NCBI GenBank assembly: GCA_045597125.1
Contig: JAZODR010000038.1
Location: 1 to 64,000 of the forward strand
Direction: 5' to 3'
Length of the DNA: 64,000 nucleotides
Source of the DNA: RGIG5579 sp045597125
GTDB taxonomy: Bacteria; Bacillota; Clostridia; Oscillospirales; SIG627
Shown here: piece after piece, positions 7,751-15,446 of the stretch
How the letters are laid out: every line of letters begins with the position of its first letter
How positions within the stretch are numbered: position 1 is the stretch's first letter
The notes under the pieces: model-generated
The model's input: only the letters and a program-made list of their open reading frames with translations
Told to the model about the DNA's origin: nothing
Databases searched by the model: none
Made by a program: the position numbers and the translations under genes

Positions 7751-9166
7751 ATGGCAAAAGCAAATATGACCCCTACCAGATGTCCTATGCCCAGTCAAGA
7801 CCCTAAGGTAAGAGCGCGAAATTTTGATGAAGTAGCTCTGGGCTATACGGAAGAAATGGCTATGGAAGAGGCACAGCGTTGCCTGGAATGTAAGAATATG
7901 CCTTGCGTCAGCGGATGTCCCGTAAATATCCATATTCCCGCCTTTATTGCAAAAATTAAGGAGGGTGAATTTGAAGAAGCGTATCAGATTATCGCAAAAA
8001 CATCCTCTCTGCCTGCAGTTTGCGGACGAGTTTGTCCTCAGGAAACTCAGTGTGAAGCAAAATGTGTCCGCGGTCTTAAGGGGGAATCTGTAGGTATCGG
8101 CAGATTGGAACGCTTTGTTGCGGATTGGCACAATACCTTTACAAAGGAAGTGGGAGAAAAGCTCGTATTTAACGGTCATAAGGTAGCTATCGTAGGTTCC
8201 GGCCCTTCCGGTCTGACCTGCGCGGGCGACCTTGCCAAGAAGGGCTTTGATGTGACCGTGTTTGAAGCTCTGCATACCGCCGGCGGTGTACTGGTTTACG
8301 GAATCCCCGAATTTCGTCTTCCTAAGTCCATTGTCGCTAAAGAGGTGGAAGGACTAAAAGCGCTTGGAGTAAAGGTGGAGACCAATGTTGTAATTGGCAA
8401 GACTTTGACTGTAGATGAACTTTTCCAGATGGGTTTTGAGGCAGTATTCATCGGGTCCGGCGCGGGACTTCCCAACTTTATGGGCATCCCCGGAGAATCG
8501 TTCAAGGGGGTTTATTCCGCCAACGAGTATTTGACCCGTAGCAATCTGATGAAGGCATACAGAGAAACACCCGATACTCCCATTATGAAAGGGGGTAGGG
8601 TAGCTGTCGTAGGCGGCGGTAACGTGGCAATGGACGCTGCGAGAACAGCTCTGCGTCTCGGTGCGGAAAAAGTATATGTAGTATATCGCCGTTCTATGGA
8701 AGAGCTTCCTGCAAGGCGTGAAGAAGTGGAGCACGCCATTGAAGAAGGGATTGATTTCCGTCTTCTGACAAATCCCGTGGAGATTCTCGGTTATAATAAT
8801 ACGGAGAATCCCAGAGATCCGAAAAATGGCTTTGTAGTCGGTATGAAGTGTATTAAAATGGAATTGGGTGAGCCGGATGAAAGAGGCCGTCGCAGACCCG
8901 TTCCCGTAGAAGGTAGCGAGTTTGTTTTGGATGTGGATACGGTCATTATATCCATCGGTACCAGTCCCAATCCTTTGATTAAGGATACCACTGAAGGCCT
9001 TGAAGTGAATCGTCGCGGCGGTATTATCGTTACGGAAGAGGGGCTGACTTCCCGCGAGGCAGTTTATGCAGGAGGCGATGCTGTTACGGGAGCCGCTACT
9101 GTTATTTCTGCAATGGGCGCCGGTAAAACTGCTGCAGCTTCCATCGCAAATTATTTGGGTCAGTAA
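7751..9166 (+). CDS. gltA: NfnB / glutamate synthase small-chain type flavoprotein
   Basis: The 471-aa large subunit carries two [4Fe-4S] clusters through the Cys-rich N-terminus (CLECKNMPCVSGCP at about 43-56 and CGRVCPQETQCEAKC at about 87-101). It also has two Rossmann sites: KVAIVGSGPSGLTCAGDLA for FAD (about 145) and VAVVGGGNVAMDAARTALR for NADPH (about 285). Together with NfnA it should couple NADH and reduced ferredoxin to NADP+ reduction by electron bifurcation. ATG 7751 follows AAGGAGG inside the end of nfnA; an in-frame opening 22 codons upstream overlaps nfnA and is not favoured. If it worked alone it would be called GltD/GltA-like, but no large GltB chain is near. Confidence 0.93.
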   Translation: MAKANMTPTRCPMPSQDPKVRARNFDEVALGYTEEMAMEEAQRCLECKNMPCVSGCPVNIHIPAFIAKIKEGEFEEAYQIIAKTSSLPAVCGRVCPQETQCEAKCVRGLKGESVGIGRLERFVADWHNTFTKEVGEKLVFNGHKVAIVGSGPSGLTCAGDLAKKGFDVTVFEALHTAGGVLVYGIPEFRLPKSIVAKEVEGLKALGVKVETNVVIGKTLTVDELFQMGFEAVFIGSGAGLPNFMGIPGESFKGVYSANEYLTRSNLMKAYRETPDTPIMKGGRVAVVGGGNVAMDAARTALRLGAEKVYVVYRRSMEELPARREEVEHAIEEGIDFRLLTNPVEILGYNNTENPRDPKNGFVVGMKCIKMELGEPDERGRRRPVPVEGSEFVLDVDTVIISIGTSPNPLIKDTTEGLEVNRRGGIIVTEEGLTSREAVYAGGDAVTGAATVISAMGAGKTAAASIANYLGQ

Positions 9167-9189
9167 AATAGCTTGGGTATATCCCAAAG

Positions 9190-9230
9190 AAAAAATGCCG
9201 AAAAGCGTTGATAAATCAATGCTTTTCGGC
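9190..9230 (-). terminator. Terminator of tRNA-Leu
   Basis: Minus strand GCCGAAAAGC..GCTTTTCGGC stem-loop then ATTTTTTC, lying just downstream of the tRNA. Confidence 0.8.
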
Positions 9231-9233
9231 ACT

Positions 9234-9320
9234 TGGTGCGGATGACGGGACTTGAACCCACACAGTATTGCTACCACTAGAACCTGAATCTAGCGCGTCT
9301 GCCAATTCCGCCACATCCGC
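9234..9320 (-). tRNA. tRNA-Leu(CAG)
   Basis: An 87-nt class II tRNA with acceptor GCGGATG/CATCCGC, encoded CCA, a long variable arm and the anticodon arm CTAGA-TTCAGGT-TCTAG, giving anticodon CAG. It has its own promoter and terminator. Confidence 0.95.
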
Positions 9321-9387
9321 GGGTGTATCCTCTGATTTTTACACAGCGAGGACAACCGAGATAGGGTGAACTTTTGCTCACCCAAGC

Positions 9388-9416
9388 ATTATAGCAAAGA
9401 GGGAATCAAAAGTCAA
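9388..9416 (-). promoter_or_regulatory. tRNA-Leu promoter
   Basis: Minus strand TTGACT (9411-9416), 17-nt spacer, TATAAT (9388-9393), about 60 nt before the mature tRNA. An inverted repeat GGGTGA..TCACCC (9364-9383) lies in the 5' leader of the precursor. Nothing else is seen between here and the terminator at 9496. Confidence 0.8.
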
Positions 9417-9495
9417 GATGATTTCGAGAAAAAATATGGTGAGAGAATATTTTGTTGTAAATTTTCGTTTAGAAGATTGGATTATTAAATTTATA

Positions 9496-9529
9496 AAAAA
9501 GAAGCCAAATTGTTTGGCTTCTTTTTTTT
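9496..9529. terminator. Terminator of purC-HIT operon
   Basis: AAAAAAGAAGCCAAA-TTG-TTTGGCTTCTTTTTTT; symmetrical A and T runs allow function in both directions. On the minus strand it begins at the stop of the HIT gene. Confidence 0.85.
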
Positions 9530-9947
9530 ACAGATTTTCTTTGATTTTTTGAATCATTTCGGCGTATTGTGCTTCGGTTAAATAAACTTTGTCGGGATTC
9601 ATCTGGAAGGTGCTGCCGTATTCATCACCGTTCTCATATTTGGGGACCAGATGCATATGAAGATGGCAACCCGTATCGCCGTAAGCACCGTAGTTGACTT
9701 TTTTTGGCGCGAATGCTTTGTGAAGTGCGTTTGCCGCACGGCAAACATCCGCCATAAAAGCGTTTCTTTCCTCTTCGGAAATGTTTACGATTTCGCTGAC
9801 ATGATCTTTGTATGCCACGATGACTCTTCCGGGCTTAGACTGTTCCTTGAACAAAATCAAATCGGAAACGGAGAGGGGACAAATGTAAATGCCAAATTTT
9901 TCCAGAAGTTCGCCGCCCATACAGTAAGCGCAATTTTGATCTTTCAT
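9528..9947 (-). CDS. HIT family hydrolase
   Basis: A 139-aa histidine-triad protein. The motif HLHMHLVPK (about residues 94-102) holds the three active-site His. CAYCMGGE near the N-terminus is a possible zinc pair, as in many HIT proteins. The family hydrolyses nucleoside phosphoramidates or dinucleoside polyphosphates in the cytoplasm. It lies 13 nt after purC and ends in a terminator, so it is the last gene of a two-gene transcript. The exact substrate cannot be deduced. Confidence 0.92.
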   Translation of the reverse strand: MKDQNCAYCMGGELLEKFGIYICPLSVSDLILFKEQSKPGRVIVAYKDHVSEIVNISEEERNAFMADVCRAANALHKAFAPKKVNYGAYGDTGCHLHMHLVPKYENGDEYGSTFQMNPDKVYLTEAQYAEMIQKIKENL

Positions 9948-9960
9948 AATAATTTTTAAT

Positions 9961-10656
9961 TTATTTCAGTTTGCGAAGCTTCTCAATAAGCATTCTGCTA
10001 CAATCCAGCTGATTGGGGATATTGCCATTCTCATCTTTTACACGCCAGATGTCGGGGGTAATTTCGTCTGCTACGTAGATCTTTCCGCTTTCATCATAGC
10101 CCACTTCGATTTTGAAGTCGATGAGAGTCAAGTTGAGAGAAGCTAGTTCTTTCTTCAGAACTTCGCCCACCTTTACGGTAATGTCCAGCGCTTCCTGATA
10201 CTGACCTTCTTTCAGAATGCCCTTCATCAGACAGATTCTCTCGCTGATCAGGGGGTCGCCCTGCTCATCGCTCTTGAGGGTAACTTCCGTGTAGGGCGGA
10301 TTAAAGGGAATTCCTTCATCCAGCTCGAATCTGCGACACATACTGCCTGCAGTAAAGTAACGGAGAACAAACTCAAGGCGGGGAACGGTGAGGTTGCGAA
10401 CTTTCATCAGACCCTGAGAAACATCACCGCCCAAATAGTGGGTGGGGATACCGTTCTTCTCCATCAATTCAAAGAAGTAATTGGAAATCTCCAAGCCGAT
10501 TTTTCCTTTTCCCTCGACGCTACCGCCAACGGTGTTAGAGCCGGGGTCGAAAACACCGTTTTCGCCGGTCATAGAGTCCTTGAAAAGCAGATGTACGATG
10601 CCGGTTTCTTCGTCAAGGAGAACATTTTTGGTTTTACCTTCGTAAAGTTTTTTCAT
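9961..10656 (-). CDS. purC: SAICAR synthetase
   Basis: PurC joins CAIR and aspartate with ATP in step 8 of purine synthesis (phosphoribosylaminoimidazole-succinocarboxamide synthase). At 231 aa it has the usual bacterial length. It opens MKKLYEGKTKNVL, has the GGDVSQGLMKVRNLTVPRLEFVLR-type core with a GSMCRRF segment, and the end region ADEITPDIWRVKDE with the substrate-binding acidic residues. AAGGAG lies 11 nt before the ATG. It is not next to other pur genes here; the partner in the transcript is a HIT protein. Confidence 0.96.
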   Translation of the reverse strand: MKKLYEGKTKNVLLDEETGIVHLLFKDSMTGENGVFDPGSNTVGGSVEGKGKIGLEISNYFFELMEKNGIPTHYLGGDVSQGLMKVRNLTVPRLEFVLRYFTAGSMCRRFELDEGIPFNPPYTEVTLKSDEQGDPLISERICLMKGILKEGQYQEALDITVKVGEVLKKELASLNLTLIDFKIEVGYDESGKIYVADEITPDIWRVKDENGNIPNQLDCSRMLIEKLRKLK

Positions 10657-10698
10657 TGTTTTTGGCTCCTTAGAATAAATTTTCTGTACGGACGAAAC

Positions 10699-10728
10699 AT
10701 TATATCACGAAAATTGTCTGTTTGGCAA
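10699..10728 (-). promoter_or_regulatory. purC promoter
   Basis: Minus strand TTGCCA (10723-10728), 18-nt spacer, TATAAT (10699-10704). No purine riboswitch is visible in the short leader. Confidence 0.65.
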
Positions 10729-10755
10729 GAAAAATCTTGCAATTTTTTTATATTT

Positions 10756-11514
10756 TTACAGAATTCCGGAGTGATCGACAGGGTAGAGAATACGAAGCTG
10801 GTTCATTTTGCTTTGATAAGCCTTCTGCTGAGCTTCTGCCAAAAGGTGTTGGGAAAGCTCGTCCTTTACATCTTCAAAGGCAACGGGTTTTGCCTGGTTC
10901 TTTTTGTCTAAGCGGATCAAATGGAAACCAAACTGAGTTTGTACGGGACCGCGCATTTCGCCAACTTCCATTTCAAAGCAAGCCTTGTCAAATTCGGGAA
11001 CCATCTGCCCCTTGCCGAATTCACCCAGATCACCGCCGCGCTGAGAAGAGGGGCAGGTGCTGAATGCTTTTGCCGCATCCTCAAAGGTCATTTCGCCGCT
11101 TTGGATTTTGGTAAGTATATCCTTTGCTTTCTCTTCACTTTCAACCAAGATATGACTTGCGGAAACGGTTTCCTGGCTGATAAATTCTTCTTTGTGCTCT
11201 TCAAAGTATTTATGGATGTCTTCATCTTTTACTTTGACGTCGCGCAAAAATTTTTCTACGTAGAAATTGGAGAGAAGCTCCTTTTTCAGCTTTTCCAATT
11301 CGGTTTTGTACTCAGCATCCATTTCCAAAAGATTTTTCTTGGCATCCATAAAAATCAATTCTTTATTAATTAATTGTTCTAAAATTGCTTGTTTGCCCTG
11401 AGGATTGTTGTACTGCTGAGCGCGTTGACCCAGATTCATCAGTGTTTTTTGAACATCTGCCTCGGTGATGGTTTTTCCGCCGACTACCGCCAGTATCTTG
11501 TTTTGTGCATCCAT
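10756..11514 (-). CDS. Parvulin-type peptidyl-prolyl isomerase (cytosolic)
   Basis: The 252-aa protein has a SurA/PrsA-like N-terminal helical region (about 1-110). A parvulin rotamase domain follows, starting ASHILVESEEKAKDI (about 119), with SSQRGGDLGEFGKGQMVPEF and FGFHLIRL. Unlike PrsA it has no signal peptide or lipobox, so it should act inside the cell as a folding helper, like the small cytosolic rotamases of Clostridia. It is monocistronic with its own promoter. Client proteins are unknown. Confidence 0.9.
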   Translation of the reverse strand: MDAQNKILAVVGGKTITEADVQKTLMNLGQRAQQYNNPQGKQAILEQLINKELIFMDAKKNLLEMDAEYKTELEKLKKELLSNFYVEKFLRDVKVKDEDIHKYFEEHKEEFISQETVSASHILVESEEKAKDILTKIQSGEMTFEDAAKAFSTCPSSQRGGDLGEFGKGQMVPEFDKACFEMEVGEMRGPVQTQFGFHLIRLDKKNQAKPVAFEDVKDELSQHLLAEAQQKAYQSKMNQLRILYPVDHSGIL

Positions 11515-11548
11515 TTTGTTTTCTCCTTTGCGTAAAAATTACTTTGCA

Positions 11549-11577
11549 AGTATATCATATTTGACGGGGGAAATCAA
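11549..11577 (-). promoter_or_regulatory. Promoter of the parvulin gene
   Basis: Minus strand TTGATT (11572-11577), 17-nt spacer, TATACT (11549-11554), about 35 nt before the ATG. Confidence 0.65.
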
Positions 11578-11631
11578 GGCATACACACCATTTTATTCTC
11601 CATTCATAAAATAAAAAAGGAGGTGATAAAA

Positions 11632-12069
11632 ATGGCTTATTCCGATCGGGAACTGCTGGCAAGGCTGATTCAATGCGAAGCGGGCGGAGAAGGGGATAAC
11701 GGTATGCGTGCCGTGGCAAGTGTGGTGATGAACCGTGTCCGTACCACCTCGGGAGAATACGGAAGGGTAGGTAATACCGTCCGCGACGTAGTCTTTCAGC
11801 CGGGGCAATTCGTTTGCGCCATGGAGACGGTGGGCGGTGACTATAATCCGCAAAACATTTACAATATGAATCCCACAGGGGAGCATTATTCCATCGCCGA
11901 TTGGGCAATCGCGGGAAATCGCTTGAACAATCTCGGCTCTGCCCTTTGGTTTTTTAACCCCTATTCCGCCAGTTGCCCCGAGTATTTTCCCTCGCGGGTT
12001 GGCACCTTTACGGCACGCATCGGCGGCCATTGCTTCTATAGCCCGACCTCTGCCTATAATCAAACCTAG
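11632..12069 (+). CDS. cwlJ: CwlJ-type spore cortex hydrolase
   Basis: A 145-aa cell wall hydrolase of the Hydrolase_2 (SleB/CwlJ) family. It opens YSDRELLARLIQCEAGGEG, where the Glu is the likely catalytic acid, followed by GMRAVASVVMNR and ALWFFNPYSASCP. There is no signal peptide, as in B. subtilis CwlJ, which is made in the mother cell, sits in the coat and is activated by Ca-dipicolinate during germination. ATG 11632 has a perfect AAAGGAGGTGAT upstream, so a GTG at 11623 inside it is rejected. Its neighbour is gerQ, whose product retains CwlJ on the spore. A sporulation-sigma promoter is expected but I could not assign one. Confidence 0.9.
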   Translation: MAYSDRELLARLIQCEAGGEGDNGMRAVASVVMNRVRTTSGEYGRVGNTVRDVVFQPGQFVCAMETVGGDYNPQNIYNMNPTGEHYSIADWAIAGNRLNNLGSALWFFNPYSASCPEYFPSRVGTFTARIGGHCFYSPTSAYNQT

Positions 12070-12081
12070 AAAGGAGAACTT

Positions 12082-12447
12082 ATGGACACAAATTTCCAGT
12101 CTCAAAACCGCTTCCCCCCCTATACACCACCTCAGCAGGAGGGATTTATTTCTCCGCCTCAACAGAATTTTAACTCCCCTGATATGCAAGGCTCGGTGCA
12201 AAAGGTATTAACGGAAAATATCGGTCAGTATGTGGTAATGGAGTTTCTCGTTGGCTCAGATACTATTGTGCGTAAGCAAGGCATCCTTTATTTTGTGGGA
12301 ACCAGCTATGTGGTACTCTTTGATGACGTGATCGGAAACTACATTGTCTGTGACCTCTATTCCATCAAGTTTACTTACTTTTACTACCCGGGTCAGCGTC
12401 CCGGTCAAAACTTTAATTCTCTGTCCTCCAATTTTCCGCAAAATTAA
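12082..12447 (+). CDS. gerQ: Spore coat protein GerQ
   Basis: The 121-aa protein has a Gln/Pro/Phe-rich N-terminus (about 1-35, QNRFPPYTPPQQEG-like), fitting a coat protein that is cross-linked through Gln. The conserved GerQ core follows, around VVMEFLVGSDTIVRKQGILY and VVLFDDVIGNYIVCDLYSIK. In Bacillus, GerQ is needed for CwlJ to localise. It is 12 nt after cwlJ with AAAGGAG before the ATG, and a strong terminator follows, so the two form a germination operon. Confidence 0.9.
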   Translation: MDTNFQSQNRFPPYTPPQQEGFISPPQQNFNSPDMQGSVQKVLTENIGQYVVMEFLVGSDTIVRKQGILYFVGTSYVVLFDDVIGNYIVCDLYSIKFTYFYYPGQRPGQNFNSLSSNFPQN

Positions 12448-12450
12448 TAC

Positions 12451-12475
12451 AAAAAAGCCCCACGGGGCTTTTTTG
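12451..12475 (+). terminator. Terminator of cwlJ-gerQ
   Basis: AAAAAAGCCCC-AC-GGGGCTTTTTTG. Confidence 0.88.
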
Positions 12476-12520
12476 TTTGTGAGAGGTAGAAAAAGAATTT
12501 AAGGAAAGAATGCTTTTGTC

Positions 12521-12549
12521 TTGACTCTTGGAAAGAAATGGTTTACAAT
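12521..12549 (+). promoter_or_regulatory. nagA promoter
   Basis: TTGACT (12521-12526), 17-nt spacer, TACAAT (12544-12549), about 40 nt before the start. Confidence 0.7.
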
Positions 12550-12594
12550 AATAGAGGTATTTATAAGTTTTGAGTGTATAAGGAGAAAAGAATT

Positions 12595-13731
12595 ATGCTT
12601 GCAGTAAAAAATGCAACGCTGATTATGAGGGACCACTTTATCCCCGGTGCCACCATCCTCTGTGATGAAGGCAAGATCGTGGATTTTGGTAAAAAACTGG
12701 AGATACCAGAAGGTTCTCAGGTTATTGATGCCCAGGGTCAGTACGTTGGTCCCGGCTTTGTAGATATTCATACCCACGCAGCAGGTACCTATTGGTTCTA
12801 TGAGAATCCCAAAGCTGCGGGTGAGGTTATTTTGGAGCATGGTGTTACGACCGTTCTTCCCGTTGTTTATTTTAGTATGAACAAGAAGGATTTCATTCAG
12901 GCAACCAAGGATATCCAAGATGCTGTGGCAAGAGGCGAGCTTCCTAACTTCGGCGGCTTCTATATGGAAGGCCCCTATATGAATCCCAAGTTCGGCGCTG
13001 ATCGCGAAAATAACCCTTGGCAGGCTCCCTGCAATCCCGACGATTATCTGGACATTATTCGTCAGGGTGGCAAGGATGTGCGCGTTTGGGCACTTGCTCC
13101 CGAAAGAGAAAATATTGAGCAGTTCGTTATCGACTGCAAAAAGGAAAATCCCGATGTTGTGTTCACCGTAGCTCATTCCGAGGCTACTCCCGAGGAAATC
13201 GAAAAGCTGGTGCCATACGGTCTCAAGATTGGTACTCACCATACCAATGCAACCGGTACCATCGAGAAATATCCCGAGTGCCGCACACCTTGTGTGGATG
13301 AAACAGTGAATTACAATCGTGAAATCTACGCAGAGGTCATTTCCGACTCTATGGGTATCCACGTGGACCCCTATAACCAAAGATTGATTCGTAAAATTAA
13401 GGGGCAGGATAGACTGATTCTCATTTCCGATGCCTGTGTTTTCGACGGACCTCAGCCCGAGGGTTATGAGGGTGTCAACGACCTTTGCTTCGATTGGGCA
13501 GGGGAGATTGCAGGCTCTAAATTGACTCTCGATGTTGCTTGTCGTAATTTTATGGTACATACAGGCGCATCTCTTGTGGATGTATTCAATTATGCTTCCT
13601 ACAATCCTGCAAAGGCAGTAGGATTTACCGACCGTGGTGAGATTCGCCGCGGCGCGGTAGCCGATCTTGTGATCTGTGACCATCAGGTCAATATCAATAA
13701 AGTAATTTTAAAAGGAGAAATTGCAAAATGA
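12595..13731 (+). CDS. nagA: N-acetylglucosamine-6-phosphate deacetylase
   Basis: NagA turns GlcNAc-6-P into GlcN-6-P and acetate. The 378-aa amidohydrolase-superfamily protein has the metal-site motif GFVDIHTHAAGTYWF (about 50-64), MEGPYMNP (about 124), VAHSEATPEE (about 192), GTHHTNA (about 214) and LISDAC (about 276). The canonical LGVHLEGPF segment reads FYMEGPY. ATG 12595 follows AAGGAG. An in-frame GTG seven codons upstream overlaps the ribosome binding site. Its stop overlaps the ATG of the next gene (ATGA). Confidence 0.93.
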   Translation: MLAVKNATLIMRDHFIPGATILCDEGKIVDFGKKLEIPEGSQVIDAQGQYVGPGFVDIHTHAAGTYWFYENPKAAGEVILEHGVTTVLPVVYFSMNKKDFIQATKDIQDAVARGELPNFGGFYMEGPYMNPKFGADRENNPWQAPCNPDDYLDIIRQGGKDVRVWALAPERENIEQFVIDCKKENPDVVFTVAHSEATPEEIEKLVPYGLKIGTHHTNATGTIEKYPECRTPCVDETVNYNREIYAEVISDSMGIHVDPYNQRLIRKIKGQDRLILISDACVFDGPQPEGYEGVNDLCFDWAGEIAGSKLTLDVACRNFMVHTGASLVDVFNYASYNPAKAVGFTDRGEIRRGAVADLVICDHQVNINKVILKGEIAK

Positions 13732-14702
13732 AAGACTTTATTACCGATCCCGCAACCAAATTCAATTTTGAGCCTGCAGAATTTGTTCCCTTCAAGGACA
13801 AAAAGGTTTGCGAGTATGTTCGCAGCCTGAGCGGAACCGATCTTGAGAAGCGTGAGGCTTGGTGGCATCCCGAATTTCAGGTTAAGGTTATGATGAATCC
13901 CCACCCCGTACTCATTGCTACTCTTTTCTCTCGTCTGAAGGCAGCTTCTGAGGCCGGCAAGAGCTTTACCATGATTCTCGGAAACCCCGAGCCCGACACC
14001 TACATTCCTCTGGCTCAGCTGATCAACTACTTCCAGGTTGATTGCTCCAAGGTTCACCTTGTTGCAGAAGACGAGTGGGCTGATCAGGACGGCAACATCG
14101 CTCCTATCACCTACGAGGCAGGTTTTGCTCACTCTATGATCAAGTATTTGTACTACCAGATCGACGAGAAGCTCCGTATGCCTATGGAGAACGTACATTT
14201 CCCCACCAACGCCAATATCAAGGATTATTCCAAGATTATTGACGACATTACCGAGGGCACCGGTGCTGATATCGCTTCCACCTCTCCCGGATGGGCAGGT
14301 CATATGGCATTCGTTGATCCCATTCCCGAATTTATCGGAAGCGGTGATATCGAAGAGTGGCTCAATCAGCCCGCTCAGATCGTAACTCTCCATCCCATGA
14401 CTATTATGCAGAACTCCCTCAACGGTACCTTTGGTCAGTCCGGTGACATTGCAAACGTTCCTCCCAAGGCTGCTACCATTGGTCCTCTGGACGTTATGCG
14501 TGCAAAGGAAAGAATCGAAGTTCACGCTCTTGCTACCTGTGGAACCTTCTCCTCTTGGCAGAGAATGACTTCCCGTCTTTGCACCCACGGCCCCGTTACT
14601 CCTTACTTGCCCAGCTCTATGCTTCAGACCAAGAAGACTCAGGTCTATATCAGCGAAGAGCTCGCAGCTCCCTTCGAGTGCTGGGAAAAGGTTGGTTATT
14701 AA
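13728..14702 (+). CDS. Divergent glucosamine-6-phosphate deaminase-like protein
   Basis: A 324-aa protein of the NagB/RpiA/6-phosphogluconolactonase fold, 4-bp overlap with nagA, expected to act on GlcN-6-P. It is longer than the usual NagB (about 240-266 aa). The segment AEDEWADQDG matches the MDEYVG block that carries the first catalytic Asp. The later block TSPGWAGHMAFVDP matches GVGNDGHIAFNEP of E. coli NagB: the His is kept, but the second catalytic Asp is Ala and the Glu is Asp. The phosphate-binding GGTP block reads GNPEPD. It is either a variant deaminase or a protein with changed chemistry. Confidence 0.8.
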   Translation: MKDFITDPATKFNFEPAEFVPFKDKKVCEYVRSLSGTDLEKREAWWHPEFQVKVMMNPHPVLIATLFSRLKAASEAGKSFTMILGNPEPDTYIPLAQLINYFQVDCSKVHLVAEDEWADQDGNIAPITYEAGFAHSMIKYLYYQIDEKLRMPMENVHFPTNANIKDYSKIIDDITEGTGADIASTSPGWAGHMAFVDPIPEFIGSGDIEEWLNQPAQIVTLHPMTIMQNSLNGTFGQSGDIANVPPKAATIGPLDVMRAKERIEVHALATCGTFSSWQRMTSRLCTHGPVTPYLPSSMLQTKKTQVYISEELAAPFECWEKVGY

Positions 14703-14712
14703 TTTATATTAC

Positions 14713-14748
14713 AAAAAAACTCAGTGTGCATTGCACACTGAGTTTTTT
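14713..14748 (+). terminator. Terminator of nagA operon
   Basis: AAAAACTCAGTGTGCA-TTGCACACTGAGTTTTTT. Confidence 0.9.
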
Positions 14749-14762
14749 ATCGGAGAAGCGAC

Positions 14763-14858
14763 ATGGGAATCGACTCAAAACGCTTCGAAGGCAAAAACGA
14801 AGAGCCCCGTCGCGCCATCGCGGAACTGGATAAAAAGTGTATGCAGCTGGAAGAATAA
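14763..14858 (+). CDS. Small ORF, 31 aa
   Basis: This ORF, too short for normal gene finding, runs ATG to TAA with GGAG 7 nt upstream and a strong hairpin terminator starting at its stop. The peptide begins MGIDSKRFEGKNEE and ends ELDKKCMQLEE; it is charged and likely helical. No promoter stands out, because it follows the nagA terminator by 15 nt. It may be a real small protein or the leftover C-terminal end of a lost gene. Confidence 0.4.
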   Translation: MGIDSKRFEGKNEEPRRAIAELDKKCMQLEE

Positions 14859-14900
14859 AAAAAGAAAGAGCCTGATAAAATCAGGCGCTTTCTTTTTTTT
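14857..14900 (+). terminator. Terminator after the small ORF
   Basis: AGAAAGAGCCTGA-TAAAA-TCAGGCGCTTTCT with flanking A and T runs; it can work on both strands. Confidence 0.85.
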
Positions 14901-14902
14901 GG

Positions 14903-14977
14903 GAACTGACCCAAATTTAATACAAATGCACCCCCTTTTGGTGTAAGGGGGTGCAAATTGGGTTTAAGGGGGTGCAT
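14903..14977. repeat. GGGGGTGCA hairpin repeat, copy A
   Basis: The core is a perfect 11-bp hairpin, TGCACCCCCTT-TTGGTGT-AAGGGGGTGCA (14928-14956), preceded by TTAATACAA. One further GGGGGTGCA arm follows. It abuts the stop codon of the minus-strand gene ending at 14978. The same core occurs at 15458-15486 next to another unrelated gene. Confidence 0.8.
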
Positions 14978-15352
14978 TTAAATCCATCTGTCCTTCGGAT
15001 GGGATTTATACCAACCCTTTAACCATGCTTTTTCTCCAAATCCATATGCCGTTTTATCTGTCCTAGCCATACGACGGATTTCCTTTAATGCGGTTTTTCT
15101 AAAAGAACGCTCATAGTTCATATGCTCAAGAATATGGTGTGCAACCCAAAGGCGGATTTCTTTGTTTTCATTTGAAAGAAATTCATAAAAATCATTTTTT
15201 AGTTCGGGAAATTTTTGCTCAATTTCTGTTGCGATTGCACTCATCCTTTTTACTTTTCGGTTGTGTACTTCTGCGGTGGCACCATCATATACAGTTTCTC
15301 TATAGGAAACCACTTCATTTACCAACACAAAATACTCTTGCACCAAATTCAT
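14978..15352 (-). CDS. Small protein, DUF2019-like helical repeat
   Basis: The 124-aa soluble protein is predicted to be all helical. The segment KEIRLWVAHHILEHMNYERSF and the end AYGFGEKAWLKGWYKSHP resemble the DUF2019 pattern (RLWAA.HALE then GF.A...L..W), a family with HEAT-like helices found among predicted immunity proteins. I read the start as the ATG at 15352 after GGCGGTGG; the longer opening begins inside the promoter. It is one of two non-homologous genes here that share 5' and 3' flanks. Function is unknown. Confidence 0.65.
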   Translation of the reverse strand: MNLVQEYFVLVNEVVSYRETVYDGATAEVHNRKVKRMSAIATEIEQKFPELKNDFYEFLSNENKEIRLWVAHHILEHMNYERSFRKTALKEIRRMARTDKTAYGFGEKAWLKGWYKSHPKDRWI

Positions 15353-15373
15353 ACAACCACCGCCTTTTTTCTT

Positions 15374-15420
15374 CATTATACCACAAAAAGAAAATAGCCG
15401 CAACTTGTATTAAAGTTGCG
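15374..15420 (-). promoter_or_regulatory. Promoter with palindrome, unit 1
   Basis: Minus strand -10 TATAAT (15376-15381), 17-nt spacer and -35 TTGCGG. The -35 is the right arm of the palindrome CCGCAACTT-TAATAC-AAGTTGCGG (about 15399-15420). An arm over the -35 suggests an operator, or the hairpin may be a terminator for upstream transcription. The same layout recurs at 15868-15920. Confidence 0.65.
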
Positions 15421-15446
15421 GTTATTCTTTGAAGACTAACCCTAAT

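Noticed and set aside
11555..11587. SigE-type promoter for cwlJ (TCATATT and CATACACA)
   Set aside because: Both boxes look right but are 18 nt apart instead of about 13-15, and the first overlaps the -10 of the opposite gene.
15353..15403. N-terminal extension MRLFSFCGIM of the DUF2019-like gene (and MRLFSFYRIM at 15848-15898)
   Set aside because: The similar N-termini come from translating the shared promoter and palindrome; both contain the -10 box, and good start codons with ribosome binding sites lie downstream.
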